In this document: piece after piece, positions 17,130 through 25,915 of the stretch
Layout: each line of letters begins with the position of its first letter
Position numbering within the stretch: position 1 is the first letter of the stretch
DNA from: Pseudomonas sp. Irchel 3E13
GTDB lineage: Bacteria > Pseudomonadota > Gammaproteobacteria > Pseudomonadales > Pseudomonadaceae
Direction of reading: 5' to 3'
Assembly: GCF_900187455.1 (NCBI RefSeq)
Contig: NZ_FYDX01000020.1
Location: 1 to 64,000, forward strand
Length of the DNA stretch: 64,000 nucleotides
Notes under the pieces: generated by a model
What the model saw: only the letters and a program-made list of their open reading frames with translations
The model's database searches: none
Told to the model about the DNA's origin: nothing
Program-made: the position numbers and the translations under genes

Positions 17130-18380
17130 ATGAAAGGCATACGCGATAGGCAAATCTGGCTACAGCAGTTCAATAAAACCCCGGAAGATTTTGCCCTTGC
17201 TACACACATGCTCAAAAGCCTGCTTTACATTGATCACTTTTATCTGAAGACCCTGCTGGCTAACGTCATATTAGGCCAACTGGTTAGTGAAGGGCCTTGC
17301 GCCCTTTTCATCGAGCGAGAGCTGCCTCGCACCAAGAGCACTCGCCCACCTGCTATGTATAAAGAAGAGAAAATCCTCAGATCAGGTTTTCGTAAACGTC
17401 GTCTGCGGGCCACAGGTGCCGCTCAACAAGTCGTTCTGTCTCTTCGGTACAACCGACAGGATGTAGGCAGTGAAGGTGTCATTGCACAGATGATGTCCTC
17501 GCTCTGCAAAAGACACTCGGACGATCTTCTGCTTCAACCCTCAGCGGATGAAATACGCAAATGCAAGGTCAGGAAAGTCGTAATTGTTACGGACTTCATT
17601 GGAAGCGGCGAGCGCGTTAACAGGATGCTGGGCTCGTTATGGCGAGTAAGATCTGTCAGGAGCTGGGCGTCCTACGGGCGGATAGAGATGTGTGTAGTTG
17701 CTGCGTCAGGTACCGATAAGGGTGTTGCCTGCGTAAGGCGACACCCATGCAGGCCCACAGTGCTTTTGGGTGAGTCATGTCCCACGCTTCAAAAATCATT
17801 TAGCCCCGATGTATCACTGGCCTTAATTGATTTGTGTAAACGGTACGGCAGCTTCGACAAAAAGCCATTAGGGCATGGCGATGTGGGCGCTTTGATCGCG
17901 TTTGAACACTCGGCACCCAACAATATGCCCGCCATTTTTACTCGCGAGAACAAGAGTCGAGTTAACCTTTGGAAACCGCTTTTCCCTGATCGCAGAACCG
18001 AGGTGCTGTGGACGCGTGGTCAATACCGTGAGGAAGAAATTATAGAAGCCTTCGGTTTGCTGGGTTTGCAGAGAATTACTGAAACGAAAGCATACGGTAA
18101 GATAGGCTGGAACTGGAGGCAAGCCCTTTTGGTTACCGCCGCTATCTATAAGAGCCGACGAACTGTGGTCGACTTGATTGCACTGACGAATATGCCAGTC
18201 GCCGTGCTCTTTGATGCATTACATAATGCTCAAGAATTGGGATGGATTACGCTGAACCGTCGTATGACCGACACGGGACGTTGCTTGATAACACGGTTTT
18301 CTGAAACCATGGTCTTACAGGTGGTGACAGCCACTGCGCCAGACGCGTACTATCCGTCGCAGCTGAGGGCTCCCACTTAG
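17130..18380 (+). CDS. Retron-associated phosphoribosyltransferase/winged-helix protein
   Basis: The protein has 416 residues. The middle holds a phosphoribosyltransferase-fold signature, KVVIVTDFIGSGERVNRM (about 152-169), which resembles the PRPP loop of PRTases. The C terminus (about 330-400) reads like a winged helix: TVVDLIALTNMPVAVLFDAL followed by a wing with a GWITLNRR strand. A PRTase-like plus winged-helix accessory next to a retron reverse transcriptase fits the retron class that I recall as type III. It lies 159 bases upstream of the reverse transcriptase, with the presumed msr-msd between them. I infer it is the toxic or nucleotide-acting effector controlled by the retron complex. 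Confidence 0.7.
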   Translation: MKGIRDRQIWLQQFNKTPEDFALATHMLKSLLYIDHFYLKTLLANVILGQLVSEGPCALFIERELPRTKSTRPPAMYKEEKILRSGFRKRRLRATGAAQQVVLSLRYNRQDVGSEGVIAQMMSSLCKRHSDDLLLQPSADEIRKCKVRKVVIVTDFIGSGERVNRMLGSLWRVRSVRSWASYGRIEMCVVAASGTDKGVACVRRHPCRPTVLLGESCPTLQKSFSPDVSLALIDLCKRYGSFDKKPLGHGDVGALIAFEHSAPNNMPAIFTRENKSRVNLWKPLFPDRRTEVLWTRGQYREEEIIEAFGLLGLQRITETKAYGKIGWNWRQALLVTAAIYKSRRTVVDLIALTNMPVAVLFDALHNAQELGWITLNRRMTDTGRCLITRFSETMVLQVVTATAPDAYYPSQLRAPT

Positions 18381-18539
18381 CGAAATCTAGAATCCTCTAG
18401 ACTCTAGAGGCTGTAGGAAGCAGGTTATGCTGTCCATAGGAAGAACCCCCGCAAAACAGGAGGTTGAGCACCTCGTTCCTACGCTGGCGTTGTCTTGCGA
18501 TCTCGAGGCGCTCATCCGCCTGGGCGGAATCTAAGGTAG
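18381..18539 (+). ncRNA. Candidate retron msr-msd non-coding RNA
   Basis: This gap lies directly upstream of the reverse transcriptase, the usual place of a retron RNA. It holds three hairpins: a perfect 17-base palindrome (arms CCTCTAGA and TCTAGAGG, 18394-18410), a GAGGT/ACCTC hairpin (18460-18474) and a CCGCC/GGCGG hairpin near 18517. GTAGGAA (18413-18419) can pair with TTCCTAC (18476-18482) as a possible long-range stem. The exact RNA ends, the a1/a2 stem and the branching G cannot be fixed by eye. Confidence 0.5.
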
Positions 18540-19688
18540 ATGAATCGCTGGAGCCCTCAGCGCTACAAAAGCGAAGGACTAAACCAAGGTGTCGACCAAA
18601 ACACCTTGAGCAACGCCCTGAGTACAGCAGAGCTGCTACGTGCTAATTCCCCAAAGCTCCCACCCATTTTCACGTTGAGACACCTCGCTCATGAGGCGGG
18701 CGTCCCCTACGCCTTGCTTCGAGCGGTCGTCGCGAGAAGCGAGCGAGCCGAAGCTTACAAGGTATTCAAACTGAAAAAGGCTGTTGCGAGCTTTGGCGCC
18801 AATCGTTTCAGGTATATCTGTGTCCCTCATCCATCATTGCTGAAAGTTCAGCGATGGATCCACAAGCACATCCTGATGCAGGTTGATGCCCATCCGGCAA
18901 GCTACGCTTACAAGGAAAAAACATCTCCTTGCGATGCAGCCACCATGCATGCTGGCTGCACGTGGATGATAAAGTTAGATGCTACTAATTTTTTTGAATC
19001 AATTCTGGAGCCAGATGTTTATTTCGTGTTTCGGGATATGGGCTACCAAGCATTGGTAGCGTTTGAGCTGGCGCGACTGTGCACACGGGTGCGTCCGACT
19101 GGAAATCCTGTTAAAGCTAACCGTGTTAAGGAAGGGCAGGGCAATCTGCCGTACCGCACCATCAAGATAGGCCACCTTCCACAAGGTGCAGCAACCAGTC
19201 CGTTATTATCGAACTTGGTCGCGCGCAAACTTGATTGCGCGCTTACAGGGCTTGCTAACGATAGGGGGCTTACCTACACGCGTTATGCCGACGATCTTAC
19301 ATTTTCTTCTTTTGGCGACTTTGATCGCGACATTTCGACCAACCTAGTGCGTGAAATCTATGAAATCATGCGAACGCACGGACTATGGCCAAACAAGAGT
19401 AAGACCAAAATCATACCTCCAGGTGCAAGAAAGGTAGTCTTGGGCCTGTTGGTAGATGGGCCCGTCCCTAGATTGACGAAGGAATTCAAAGCCGAAGTAC
19501 GCACTCACATTCATTTCATGCTGAGACCAGACGTGGGCGTTCGTAAGCACCTTCGAGCTCGTAAATTTGACACTCCTTGGGGCATGCAAAACTATCTCTT
19601 TGGAAAGCTCGCGTACGCTCAGCCGATCGAGCCTCGATGGACGGCAAGGATGCGAGATCTTCTCAGGAAAATCGATTGGACAAGCTGA
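18540..19688 (+). CDS. Retron reverse transcriptase
   Basis: The protein has 382 residues. RT motifs are in order: RYICVPHPSLLKVQRWI (RT1-2 region), MIKLDATNFFESI (motif A with its aspartate), LPQGAATSPLLSNLVARKLD (RT4), the catalytic RYADDLTFSS near 247, then VLGLLVDG where retron RTs carry the VTG triplet (here altered to VLG). The N-terminal WSPQRYKSEG and the HLAHEAGVPYALLRAVV region are typical of retron RTs. AAGG stands just before the ATG at 18540. It makes the msDNA from the upstream RNA, and the pair with the PRTase-like protein is a probable anti-phage system. Confidence 0.85.
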   Translation: MNRWSPQRYKSEGLNQGVDQNTLSNALSTAELLRANSPKLPPIFTLRHLAHEAGVPYALLRAVVARSERAEAYKVFKLKKAVASFGANRFRYICVPHPSLLKVQRWIHKHILMQVDAHPASYAYKEKTSPCDAATMHAGCTWMIKLDATNFFESILEPDVYFVFRDMGYQALVAFELARLCTRVRPTGNPVKANRVKEGQGNLPYRTIKIGHLPQGAATSPLLSNLVARKLDCALTGLANDRGLTYTRYADDLTFSSFGDFDRDISTNLVREIYEIMRTHGLWPNKSKTKIIPPGARKVVLGLLVDGPVPRLTKEFKAEVRTHIHFMLRPDVGVRKHLRARKFDTPWGMQNYLFGKLAYAQPIEPRWTARMRDLLRKIDWTS

Positions 19689-19697
19689 GGCGCCCTG

Positions 19698-19991
19698 GTG
19701 AGCTCTCAAATCTACGCTTCGCACGCTCGCATTTATGGGGAATGCGTCGATTGGGCCCTGGACTCCAGCTGCGATCTTGAAGGACTCCCCATGACCAAAC
19801 AAATGTTGAGTTCTGAGAGAGCTTCGTACGCATTGTTTACTCCCGCTGTGCTCCAAGCGTGCTCAATCCACAGCGCAGAAGATGCTAAGGAGCGCAGACA
19901 GCGGGTTCGAGCAGGGTTCGAAAAGGTGATCGCCTGGATCAAGCACCTCCCCGATCATGAGCTTGCTCGACTGAGGCCTGAGCGCTCATGA
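19698..19991 (+). CDS. Small hypothetical protein after the retron
   Basis: This frame of up to 97 codons begins at GTG 19698; an ATG at 19791 would give 66 residues (MTKQMLSSERASYA...). The C-terminal half is helical and basic (KERRQRVRAGFEKVIAWIKHLPD). A truncated copy of its middle part exists at 11905-12024, showing that it belongs to a repeated accessory unit. It starts nine bases after the reverse transcriptase stop. The function is unknown. Confidence 0.4.
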   Translation: MSSQIYASHARIYGECVDWALDSSCDLEGLPMTKQMLSSERASYALFTPAVLQACSIHSAEDAKERRQRVRAGFEKVIAWIKHLPDHELARLRPERS

Positions 19992-20067
19992 GAGTAGGGG
20001 GCTCGTATCCTTCAAAGTGCCTTGTAGCTGGAGGGTGACTGGGCAACGCATCTAGCGTGCGGCGCCT

Positions 20068-20487
20068 TCAAGCCCCGGCGATCCAACGCTCCATCCCCCC
20101 TTCAAACCCATCCGCGCAAAACTCCAGATTTGGCCAATAGTTCTGGTACACCTCATAGTCTAGCGCCTCTGCGATCCCGCGGTTCTCGGTGCTCAAAACG
20201 CTCCATGCTCGATACATCCGTTGCTGCCAGTCGGTCTCTGTCACTAACCGGTGCGATGTGTTCCATGACCAACCGTCCTTCATAAGCGTTGTCACGAAGA
20301 ATTCCGCGGCCGCATTCGCGCAGCGGGCGTCATGGGCAATCATCCTGTCCAGGATCGAATAGGAAATACCAATCGCCTGGAAGATCAATACCACTTGGCT
20401 GTCCAGCTTGTCGCTACATTGGGGAGCTTTCGAGGCACAAGTCTGCTGCGGGATGAAGGCGAATACGGTGGCGATCGGGGAGGTCAT
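20068..20487 (-). CDS. Hypothetical protein
   Basis: The protein has 139 residues. The sequence is protein-like, with several tryptophans and acidic residues (WSWNTSHRLV, ENRGIAEALDYEVYQNYWPN), but no family is recognised and there is no clear binding site before the ATG. It stands alone between the retron unit and a gene-free stretch. Confidence 0.4.
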   Translation of the reverse strand: MTSPIATVFAFIPQQTCASKAPQCSDKLDSQVVLIFQAIGISYSILDRMIAHDARCANAAAEFFVTTLMKDGWSWNTSHRLVTETDWQQRMYRAWSVLSTENRGIAEALDYEVYQNYWPNLEFCADGFEGGMERWIAGA

Positions 20488-21143
20488 AGGTGCTGCCCTT
20501 ATTGTTGTTGTTTTATTTCATGATGCCCATGGAGCAAGCGTCGCCGCAACACGTCGCATGATGTCTGCCCGGGCATTCATGAATCGAGGCCATGAGGCAA
20601 GCGGAGTGCGCCAGCACGAGGATGTAAGCCCGGAGGGCCATGACCCTGATGTAGTCAAGGCATGGCTCACAACAGCCGTGCCGCAGGCCGTGTCCAGCCC
20701 TCAGGTGTTCCTGGGTCTGGCTTCACCGCGATACGTGATCGCGAACAAAGCGCTCCACGTAAATGCTTGCCTTGGTCACGAGTGGAGGTTGTTAGGGACT
20801 TAGTGACCGGAATAGTGGTGGAGTACAAATGTACTCAAGAGAGCTTATGAAGACTCATTACACCCATCTCGCTCATTGAGTCGGCGTGGCTTATCTAACG
20901 TATCAAGCTGATCTCATTGGGCTCAACGTGAGGCATACATGATTGTTTCAGCGTGCAACCGAGGCGCGGGAAATTTTGCTGAAGCTGCGTGAGCTATTAA
21001 GTCGGGGAGGGCAGTTGCAATCTTGGCGCAGACACGAGGATGGAGGCCTTGGGGCAACCACGGCAAAGTCAGGCTTGATTTCCGACAGCCATGCCGAGCT
21101 CGGTCTCCATGGTCTGGATCTAACTGGTGGTGCATGCTCGCAG
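20488..21143. other. Gene-free stretch with one palindrome
   Basis: Several short frames overlap here on both strands without binding sites or recognisable domains. The only clear signal is the GAGTAC-N4-GTACTC palindrome at 20821-20836. The right part lies just past the stop of the minus-strand recombinase-like gene. Confidence 0.5.
20821..20836. promoter_or_regulatory. Palindrome GAGTAC-AAAT-GTACTC
   Basis: This 16-base palindrome is identical over its full length to the centre of the one at 8185-8200. No gene with a good start is adjacent; an ATG at 20849 opens only ten codons. It is the fourth of the GTAC-N4-GTAC palindromes found in the first 21 kb. Confidence 0.45.
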
Positions 21144-22568
21144 TCAGAAAGACGGCCCACCTCCATGCCGATGCAGCCACTGAGCCGCCGGCAGATTTTT
21201 GCGGATTCCAATATCTGGCCAAACACTTTCGTCATGATGTGGCTCATCGATACTCACCGCGCTCGGCACCCAGCCAGCCGCCCTGGCTGACTTCCTCAGC
21301 TCAAGGAACGTGACCGATGCCCCGGGCTGCAAGTGATCGCAACTGCGCCAAGGGACGCTCCCTGCGAGCGGACTTTGCTGCAGTCGCGTCAAAATGCTGA
21401 TCGTGAACCTGCAGAATAGGTCGACCAGGGTGTGGCCCGAGTAACCGCCGGTACCATCCATCAAAGGCAGCAGCAGGCTTTGCGGGGAAACATCCGAATT
21501 CTGGCTATGCCTGAACTTGGCATAACGCCGGAAATAGGCAGCGAACGGAGGAGCCAGCGGATAGCGTAGGCGAGGGTAGTGAGGGCTTTCAAACCATCCT
21601 GGTGAACTCTGACTTGATCCTGCCTTTTGATCGTCGGCCTCGTTGGTTTTGAAGCTTGAGAAGGTCAATCTCAGCGCCGATGGTGACCCCAACGCTCCCA
21701 GAGGGACGTCAGAATAGATGGCCATGGCTGCGACGAGAAGCCACGACTCGCATTGGTTATCGCTCTGGGCCAACGAGGTAGCCGTCGACATCAAATCTGT
21801 CAGTTGCGCGGGCGTGAAAATCGTCCGGGTTTTCACCTGGCGAACCTCGAAATCTCGAGGTTTCAGAGCATCGAAGGGATTCATCGGAGTTGTGGTTCGC
21901 AGGGCATACAGGTAGTTGAAAAAATCCATCCCACTGCGCAGGAACATATTTCGGTGCTGAGCGGTTCCAAGTGCGAAATCTGACCCTGTCCCTGGAGTGG
22001 ATGTCGACGTTGAGGCGGAAATTTCTGCCAGCTGCTTTCTGACTATCGGCCGCCAGTTGTTATTAATTGGCTTGACCGCGAATTCTGTTTTGGTCTTTAG
22101 CAAGTAACGCGTCCCGCCAGTCTTCGAAATCCATGATATGGGCAGGCGCATGACGAAGTGCATGAACTCCCTGGCATCCGTTTCTTGCCACTCCAGGAAC
22201 GGCTTGTGCCGAATAGACCAGCTCCAATGCATCATCGTCTCAAGCACTGGGCACATGATCTTGTAGTGCCTTGGGCTGAACCCGGGCCGTTGGCATTGCT
22301 TGGCGAGGAAGTTGATCCCGAGGCGCCACGTTTGAAATGCCTCCAGTGCGGGGTCTAGGGTAGCGAGCCGTGCGCGGACGTCATTATTGATGGGGCGCTC
22401 CAGGCCTTGGTGGTCGGTTAGAAGCACAATCGGCGGGAACAACGGATACGGCACGAAGGAGTCCGTCGGCTCGGCTGCCGTTGGAGGTTCCGACGGCGAG
22501 CTCGGCGCCGGCTTAGGGCGTGGTTTGCGCGCTGGGTTCTTAATCGATGTCCGCGCTGACTTCATCAT
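21144..22568 (-). CDS. Tyrosine-recombinase-like protein without a clear active site
   Basis: The protein has 474 residues. The start is supported by AGGAG about nine bases upstream. After a proline-rich basic leader (residues 10-35) comes a helical region like the core-binding domain of phage integrases (TWRLGINFLAKQCQRPGF), then a segment (TIFTPAQLTDLMSTATSLA, followed by SWLLVAAMAIYSD) like the start of the catalytic domain. I do not find the Arg of the first box or the HxxR and Tyr near the end (the last residues are HRHGGGPSF), so it is either degenerate or a non-catalytic relative. It stands left of the Tn7-like genes, and a second protein of the same kind stands on their right. Confidence 0.5.
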   Translation of the reverse strand: MMKSARTSIKNPARKPRPKPAPSSPSEPPTAAEPTDSFVPYPLFPPIVLLTDHQGLERPINNDVRARLATLDPALEAFQTWRLGINFLAKQCQRPGFSPRHYKIMCPVLETMMHWSWSIRHKPFLEWQETDAREFMHFVMRLPISWISKTGGTRYLLKTKTEFAVKPINNNWRPIVRKQLAEISASTSTSTPGTGSDFALGTAQHRNMFLRSGMDFFNYLYALRTTTPMNPFDALKPRDFEVRQVKTRTIFTPAQLTDLMSTATSLAQSDNQCESWLLVAAMAIYSDVPLGALGSPSALRLTFSSFKTNEADDQKAGSSQSSPGWFESPHYPRLRYPLAPPFAAYFRRYAKFRHSQNSDVSPQSLLLPLMDGTGGYSGHTLVDLFCRFTISILTRLQQSPLAGSVPWRSCDHLQPGASVTFLELRKSARAAGWVPSAVSIDEPHHDESVWPDIGIRKNLPAAQWLHRHGGGPSF

Positions 22569-23411
22569 GGCGCAAAGCTCCTAAGCCGCAGGTTGAGCGA
22601 CTGTTGAAGGACAGCCTCAATCATGGCGGTGGCCGTAAAACACCACAGGCCGCTAGGAACGCAACATGGTTAGGTCACCGGCTGCGGCTGCCTGCAGGCG
22701 TTCTAATCTGGCAGTCTGGCCCAAGCTGCATAGCTGCATAATTGTAGACGCCGAAGGATGCTGACGGATGCGGAATCAGATCTACGCCGCTTGAGGTGCG
22801 GGGATCATTGGTGAATAGGCTTGGGGCTGACTTGAGCGCTGGCTTACGCGATGGTGCCGATCGTCGAGCAAAGCACAGGCATGACAGGAGAAGACTAAAC
22901 TTGGGCAATCGTCGGCTCAGTTGAGTGAAGCTCCAACTTCAACCGTAGATCGAGAGCTTTGGCTGAACTAGACGATGGGATTTCGGATGGGATCTCTAGC
23001 TGCTGAATTATGGTTTTCAAACCGGGCGAGCAGGGATGGCCGGGCTGCTGAAGCTGAGGAGGTACTGGAGAGATGGAACGTAACGGATTGATTCTAGGGA
23101 TGCATGGTCAATTCAGGCAAAGTCTGGTTTTCGGAGGCTGGTGACCTTGCGACTTCGAAAATTCGAGACTCTCAAAATTTGAAACTCAGCATTTGAAATG
23201 GATTCATCGTATTTAACAACCACGCCTAAGCATTTTCGCTGAGCTATTAATCCATTCTGGAATAAATAATATATTTTTATTCTTATAAAATATAGCGATG
23301 CGCTATCTGTCGCCCATAATCCCTCTCTAATTGTGAAACTATCGAGTGCATGTGCAATTTTGAAACTTCGTAACTTGTTGATTTCAATGGCATTATTCAA
23401 AAAGGTAGGCA
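22569..23411. other. AT-rich gap, probable left end of the Tn7-like element
   Basis: No gene is supported here. The GC content falls markedly after about 23100. Between 23151 and 23370 a motif close to AATTTTGAAACT recurs: at 23176-23187, 23191-23201 (weaker), 23329-23340 and 23356-23370, with an inverted form at 23151-23170. Clustered repeats of this kind at the edge of tns/tni genes are what transposase (TnsB-type) binding sites look like. A TGT at 23308 followed by CGCCC is one possible terminal triplet, but no matching right end was found. Confidence 0.45.
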
Positions 23412-24035
23412 ATGGACCCACTCTCCCATCCTTCAAGACCAGCGGGCGCTCCAGAATTCGTGGTGTTCAGTCATAAGCAAAACGAGAAGGTCAGCTTGTT
23501 CTGCCGACCCACTCTATGGCGATTCGCCGAGGTGGAGTTTGATCCTTGGGTGAGCGATTTGACCGTGAACCAGCGTTTCATCGAATTGGACAAAGTTCGA
23601 ATCCCGGTCGCGCTCGCTTTTGAGAATAGCCACGCGTCACTCATTGTGGTGTCCAAGTCATGCCTGGGTTCCAGCACGAGCGTTGAAGTCCAGAATTATG
23701 CCGACGATAACGGCTTTCTCTGCGAAATTTTAGATACTGATTTCCTGAAATCTGAACGTACCCGCTACGAAAACTACCTACTCATGCTTTCCTATATCAA
23801 CAAGCAGAGAGATGCACTGACTGAGCGCAATCTTCGCGAAGTGATGAGACTCCTCCCAAGGCATGGACTTACGGTGAGCAGCGCTATGCAGGCGGTTGAG
23901 CAGGATTTTGGCGAGAAGGGCGCAGCTTTGGTGTTCGAGTTGGTCAGAAAGGGCCGATTAAACGTCAAGAATTTGAGTTCGACTAAATTGAGTGGGGCAT
24001 CCCAATTAGGCCATGGAGATGCCCAGGATGAGTGA
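23412..24035 (+). CDS. TnsA-like protein, active-site residues apparently lost
   Basis: The protein has 207 residues. Order and length fit the TnsA subunit of Tn7-like transposons, and the pattern FDPWVSDLTVNQRFI, then a strand (SLIVVSKSC), then LCEILDTDFLKSERTRYENY follows the TnsA scheme of an endonuclease-fold N terminus and a helical C terminus. In active TnsA the strand pair carries a PDF aspartate and an EVK lysine; here the matching positions read PVALAF and VVSKS. I therefore suspect a non-catalytic TnsA-like subunit. It is the first gene of the tns operon. It could instead be an unrelated accessory protein. Confidence 0.5.
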   Translation: MDPLSHPSRPAGAPEFVVFSHKQNEKVSLFCRPTLWRFAEVEFDPWVSDLTVNQRFIELDKVRIPVALAFENSHASLIVVSKSCLGSSTSVEVQNYADDNGFLCEILDTDFLKSERTRYENYLLMLSYINKQRDALTERNLREVMRLLPRHGLTVSSAMQAVEQDFGEKGAALVFELVRKGRLNVKNLSSTKLSGASQLGHGDAQDE

Positions 24036-25902
24036 TCAACGATTTTCTAGGTCCGAACGCGAACGAGAAGGCTATGATTGTGACAAGTGGCGTGCGGTTG
24101 ACTTAACGGTCTTGCCGGACGCCCTTCGAGGTCCGACGGAGAATCGTATTAAAGCTATCCGGGCGTTCTTGAAGGAAGGCGCATCGCTAGAGGAAATTCA
24201 AGAAAAATATGGGATACCTCGCTCAACGCTTTATCGAGTCATCGACAAATGCGAAGCACTAGACAAGTCCGGAAGTCCCGCTGGCTGGGTGGCTGCAATA
24301 CCTTATAAGCGCAGTGGTGAAAAAAAATACAATCGGAAAGCGCAGCCCGGCTCATCCGCTACGCAAGGCTATTCCGGCGCTTTTACGCATTTCGTTGAGC
24401 AACATCCAGATGTGGATGAGTGGCTGAAAGCTCAAGCCCGTAGATATAGACCCCGAAAATCTGGCGGCGACTACTTTATAGCGATTCATAAAGCGTTCGT
24501 GCGCAGGTGCATTGAGGCTGGAGTTGCCAGACATCAATACCCATTAAATCAAAAAACCGAAGGTATAAGCGGGCTTAGGAGGTGGTTGCAGGATAAACAC
24601 CGAGAATTGAAAGCGGAGCAAGAACTGAAGTCCTCACAAGCTAACGAGAGCGTCCGAGATATTGATCCATCGGACATCTTGGAGCAAGTTGAAGCAGATG
24701 GACACAAATTGGATCTTCGCTTGGTTATTCGCGAAAGGGATGCCTATGGGGAGCCTGTTGAATATGAAATTCTCAGGGTCTGGTTAATTTGTCTAATCGA
24801 AAAATTTTCAAGGTGTGTGTTGGGGTATTCATTGGCACTGGGCCACCAGTATGATCAAGTAGACTTGCTTACGGCGATTTATAGAGCCCTGAGCCCGCAC
24901 GTTCGTCCACCGCTGAATATTCCTGATACCCGTTATCGCGATGAAGGGGGATTCCCCTCAGAAAGTTCGGGGGCGTGGCAAACGTGGTCCACATTAAAAC
25001 TGGATAATGCTTGGGCGCATAAGGCGAAGCATGTGATTGAGGTGCTAAATGATAGGCTTGGCTGTGTGGTGGAGTTCGGTAGACCGTACACCCCCAATGA
25101 TCGCCCTATTGTGGAGCGTTTTTTTCTCTATTTGGTGCAAAACTTTTCTCACAAAATAATTGGTACCACGGGGAGTGAATCCACAGATGAGATCAAGGCA
25201 CGTTTATCGCCAAAGTCCAAAAACCCTTTGAAGATGTTGCTGTCTCTAGAAGAGTTGGAAAGTTCCGTAGACATTGTGATCTCTGACTATAATGGTCGTC
25301 CGCACGCGTCAATCCAAGGCCACACCCCATTGGACTTGTTCCTCATGCGTATGGAGGCAAGGGCATTGCCGCCGAACACACTGCCTACCCGTTATCAAAA
25401 TGAGGCAGCGTTTACGCGAATTCGCGAGCCAAAGATCGTTCAGTCAAATGCCAAATACGGGGGCGCGTTCATTAACTTTGCTTACCAGAAATACCGAAAT
25501 CCGGATGTATTGCGGAGTAATTCGGCAGGACGGAAAATGATCATCGAGTATTCTCGTAGAGATGTATCTTCGATCAATTTGCTTGATGAGTCTGGTGCAT
25601 TTGTTGGTGTGCTAACACCACCGCCACCCTACTCAAACACGCCACACAGCTACAGATTGCAGACTGAGATTTCAAAGGCCGTGAAGGACGGACAATTCCG
25701 CTTTACGGAAAATGAGTCATTCATTGAAGCTGTCCGTAGGTTTCAATTGAAAGGTAACAAAATGACTCGAGAGAGAGCGACTAGTCTCTACAAAAATACT
25801 GGCATGACTTCAGTAGGTTCGTCTGTCGAGGAAGAAACGTCTCCTCCGACATCGGAATCACAAGTCGACAGAGTAAAGCTGTTTAAAGTTTTCACTTTTT
25901 GA
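24028..25902 (+). CDS. DDE transposase, TnsB/TniA type
   Basis: The product is an integrase-fold transposase of about 624 residues. An N-terminal helix-turn-helix (SLEEIQEKYGIPRSTLYRVI) is followed by an rve catalytic core: the first Asp in VEADGHKLDLRL, the second in LKLDNAWAH, and Glu in DRPIVERFF, followed by a beta-barrel-like C domain (NYGGAFINFAY-like region). This is the MuA/TnsB/TniA architecture. I chose the ATG at 24028; an in-frame ATG lies 15 bases earlier. It overlaps the upstream gene by eight bases. It should bind the repeated end sequences and join the transposon to target DNA. Confidence 0.85.
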   Translation: MSDQRFSRSEREREGYDCDKWRAVDLTVLPDALRGPTENRIKAIRAFLKEGASLEEIQEKYGIPRSTLYRVIDKCEALDKSGSPAGWVAAIPYKRSGEKKYNRKAQPGSSATQGYSGAFTHFVEQHPDVDEWLKAQARRYRPRKSGGDYFIAIHKAFVRRCIEAGVARHQYPLNQKTEGISGLRRWLQDKHRELKAEQELKSSQANESVRDIDPSDILEQVEADGHKLDLRLVIRERDAYGEPVEYEILRVWLICLIEKFSRCVLGYSLALGHQYDQVDLLTAIYRALSPHVRPPLNIPDTRYRDEGGFPSESSGAWQTWSTLKLDNAWAHKAKHVIEVLNDRLGCVVEFGRPYTPNDRPIVERFFLYLVQNFSHKIIGTTGSESTDEIKARLSPKSKNPLKMLLSLEELESSVDIVISDYNGRPHASIQGHTPLDLFLMRMEARALPPNTLPTRYQNEAAFTRIREPKIVQSNAKYGGAFINFAYQKYRNPDVLRSNSAGRKMIIEYSRRDVSSINLLDESGAFVGVLTPPPPYSNTPHSYRLQTEISKAVKDGQFRFTENESFIEAVRRFQLKGNKMTRERATSLYKNTGMTSVGSSVEEETSPPTSESQVDRVKLFKVFTF

Positions 25903-25915
25903 ATAGAGGGTGCAA

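Noticed and set aside
16879..17130. Minus-strand frame of 83 codons in the divergent gap
   Set aside because: No family features; the gap is the promoter region between the OLD nuclease and the retron genes.
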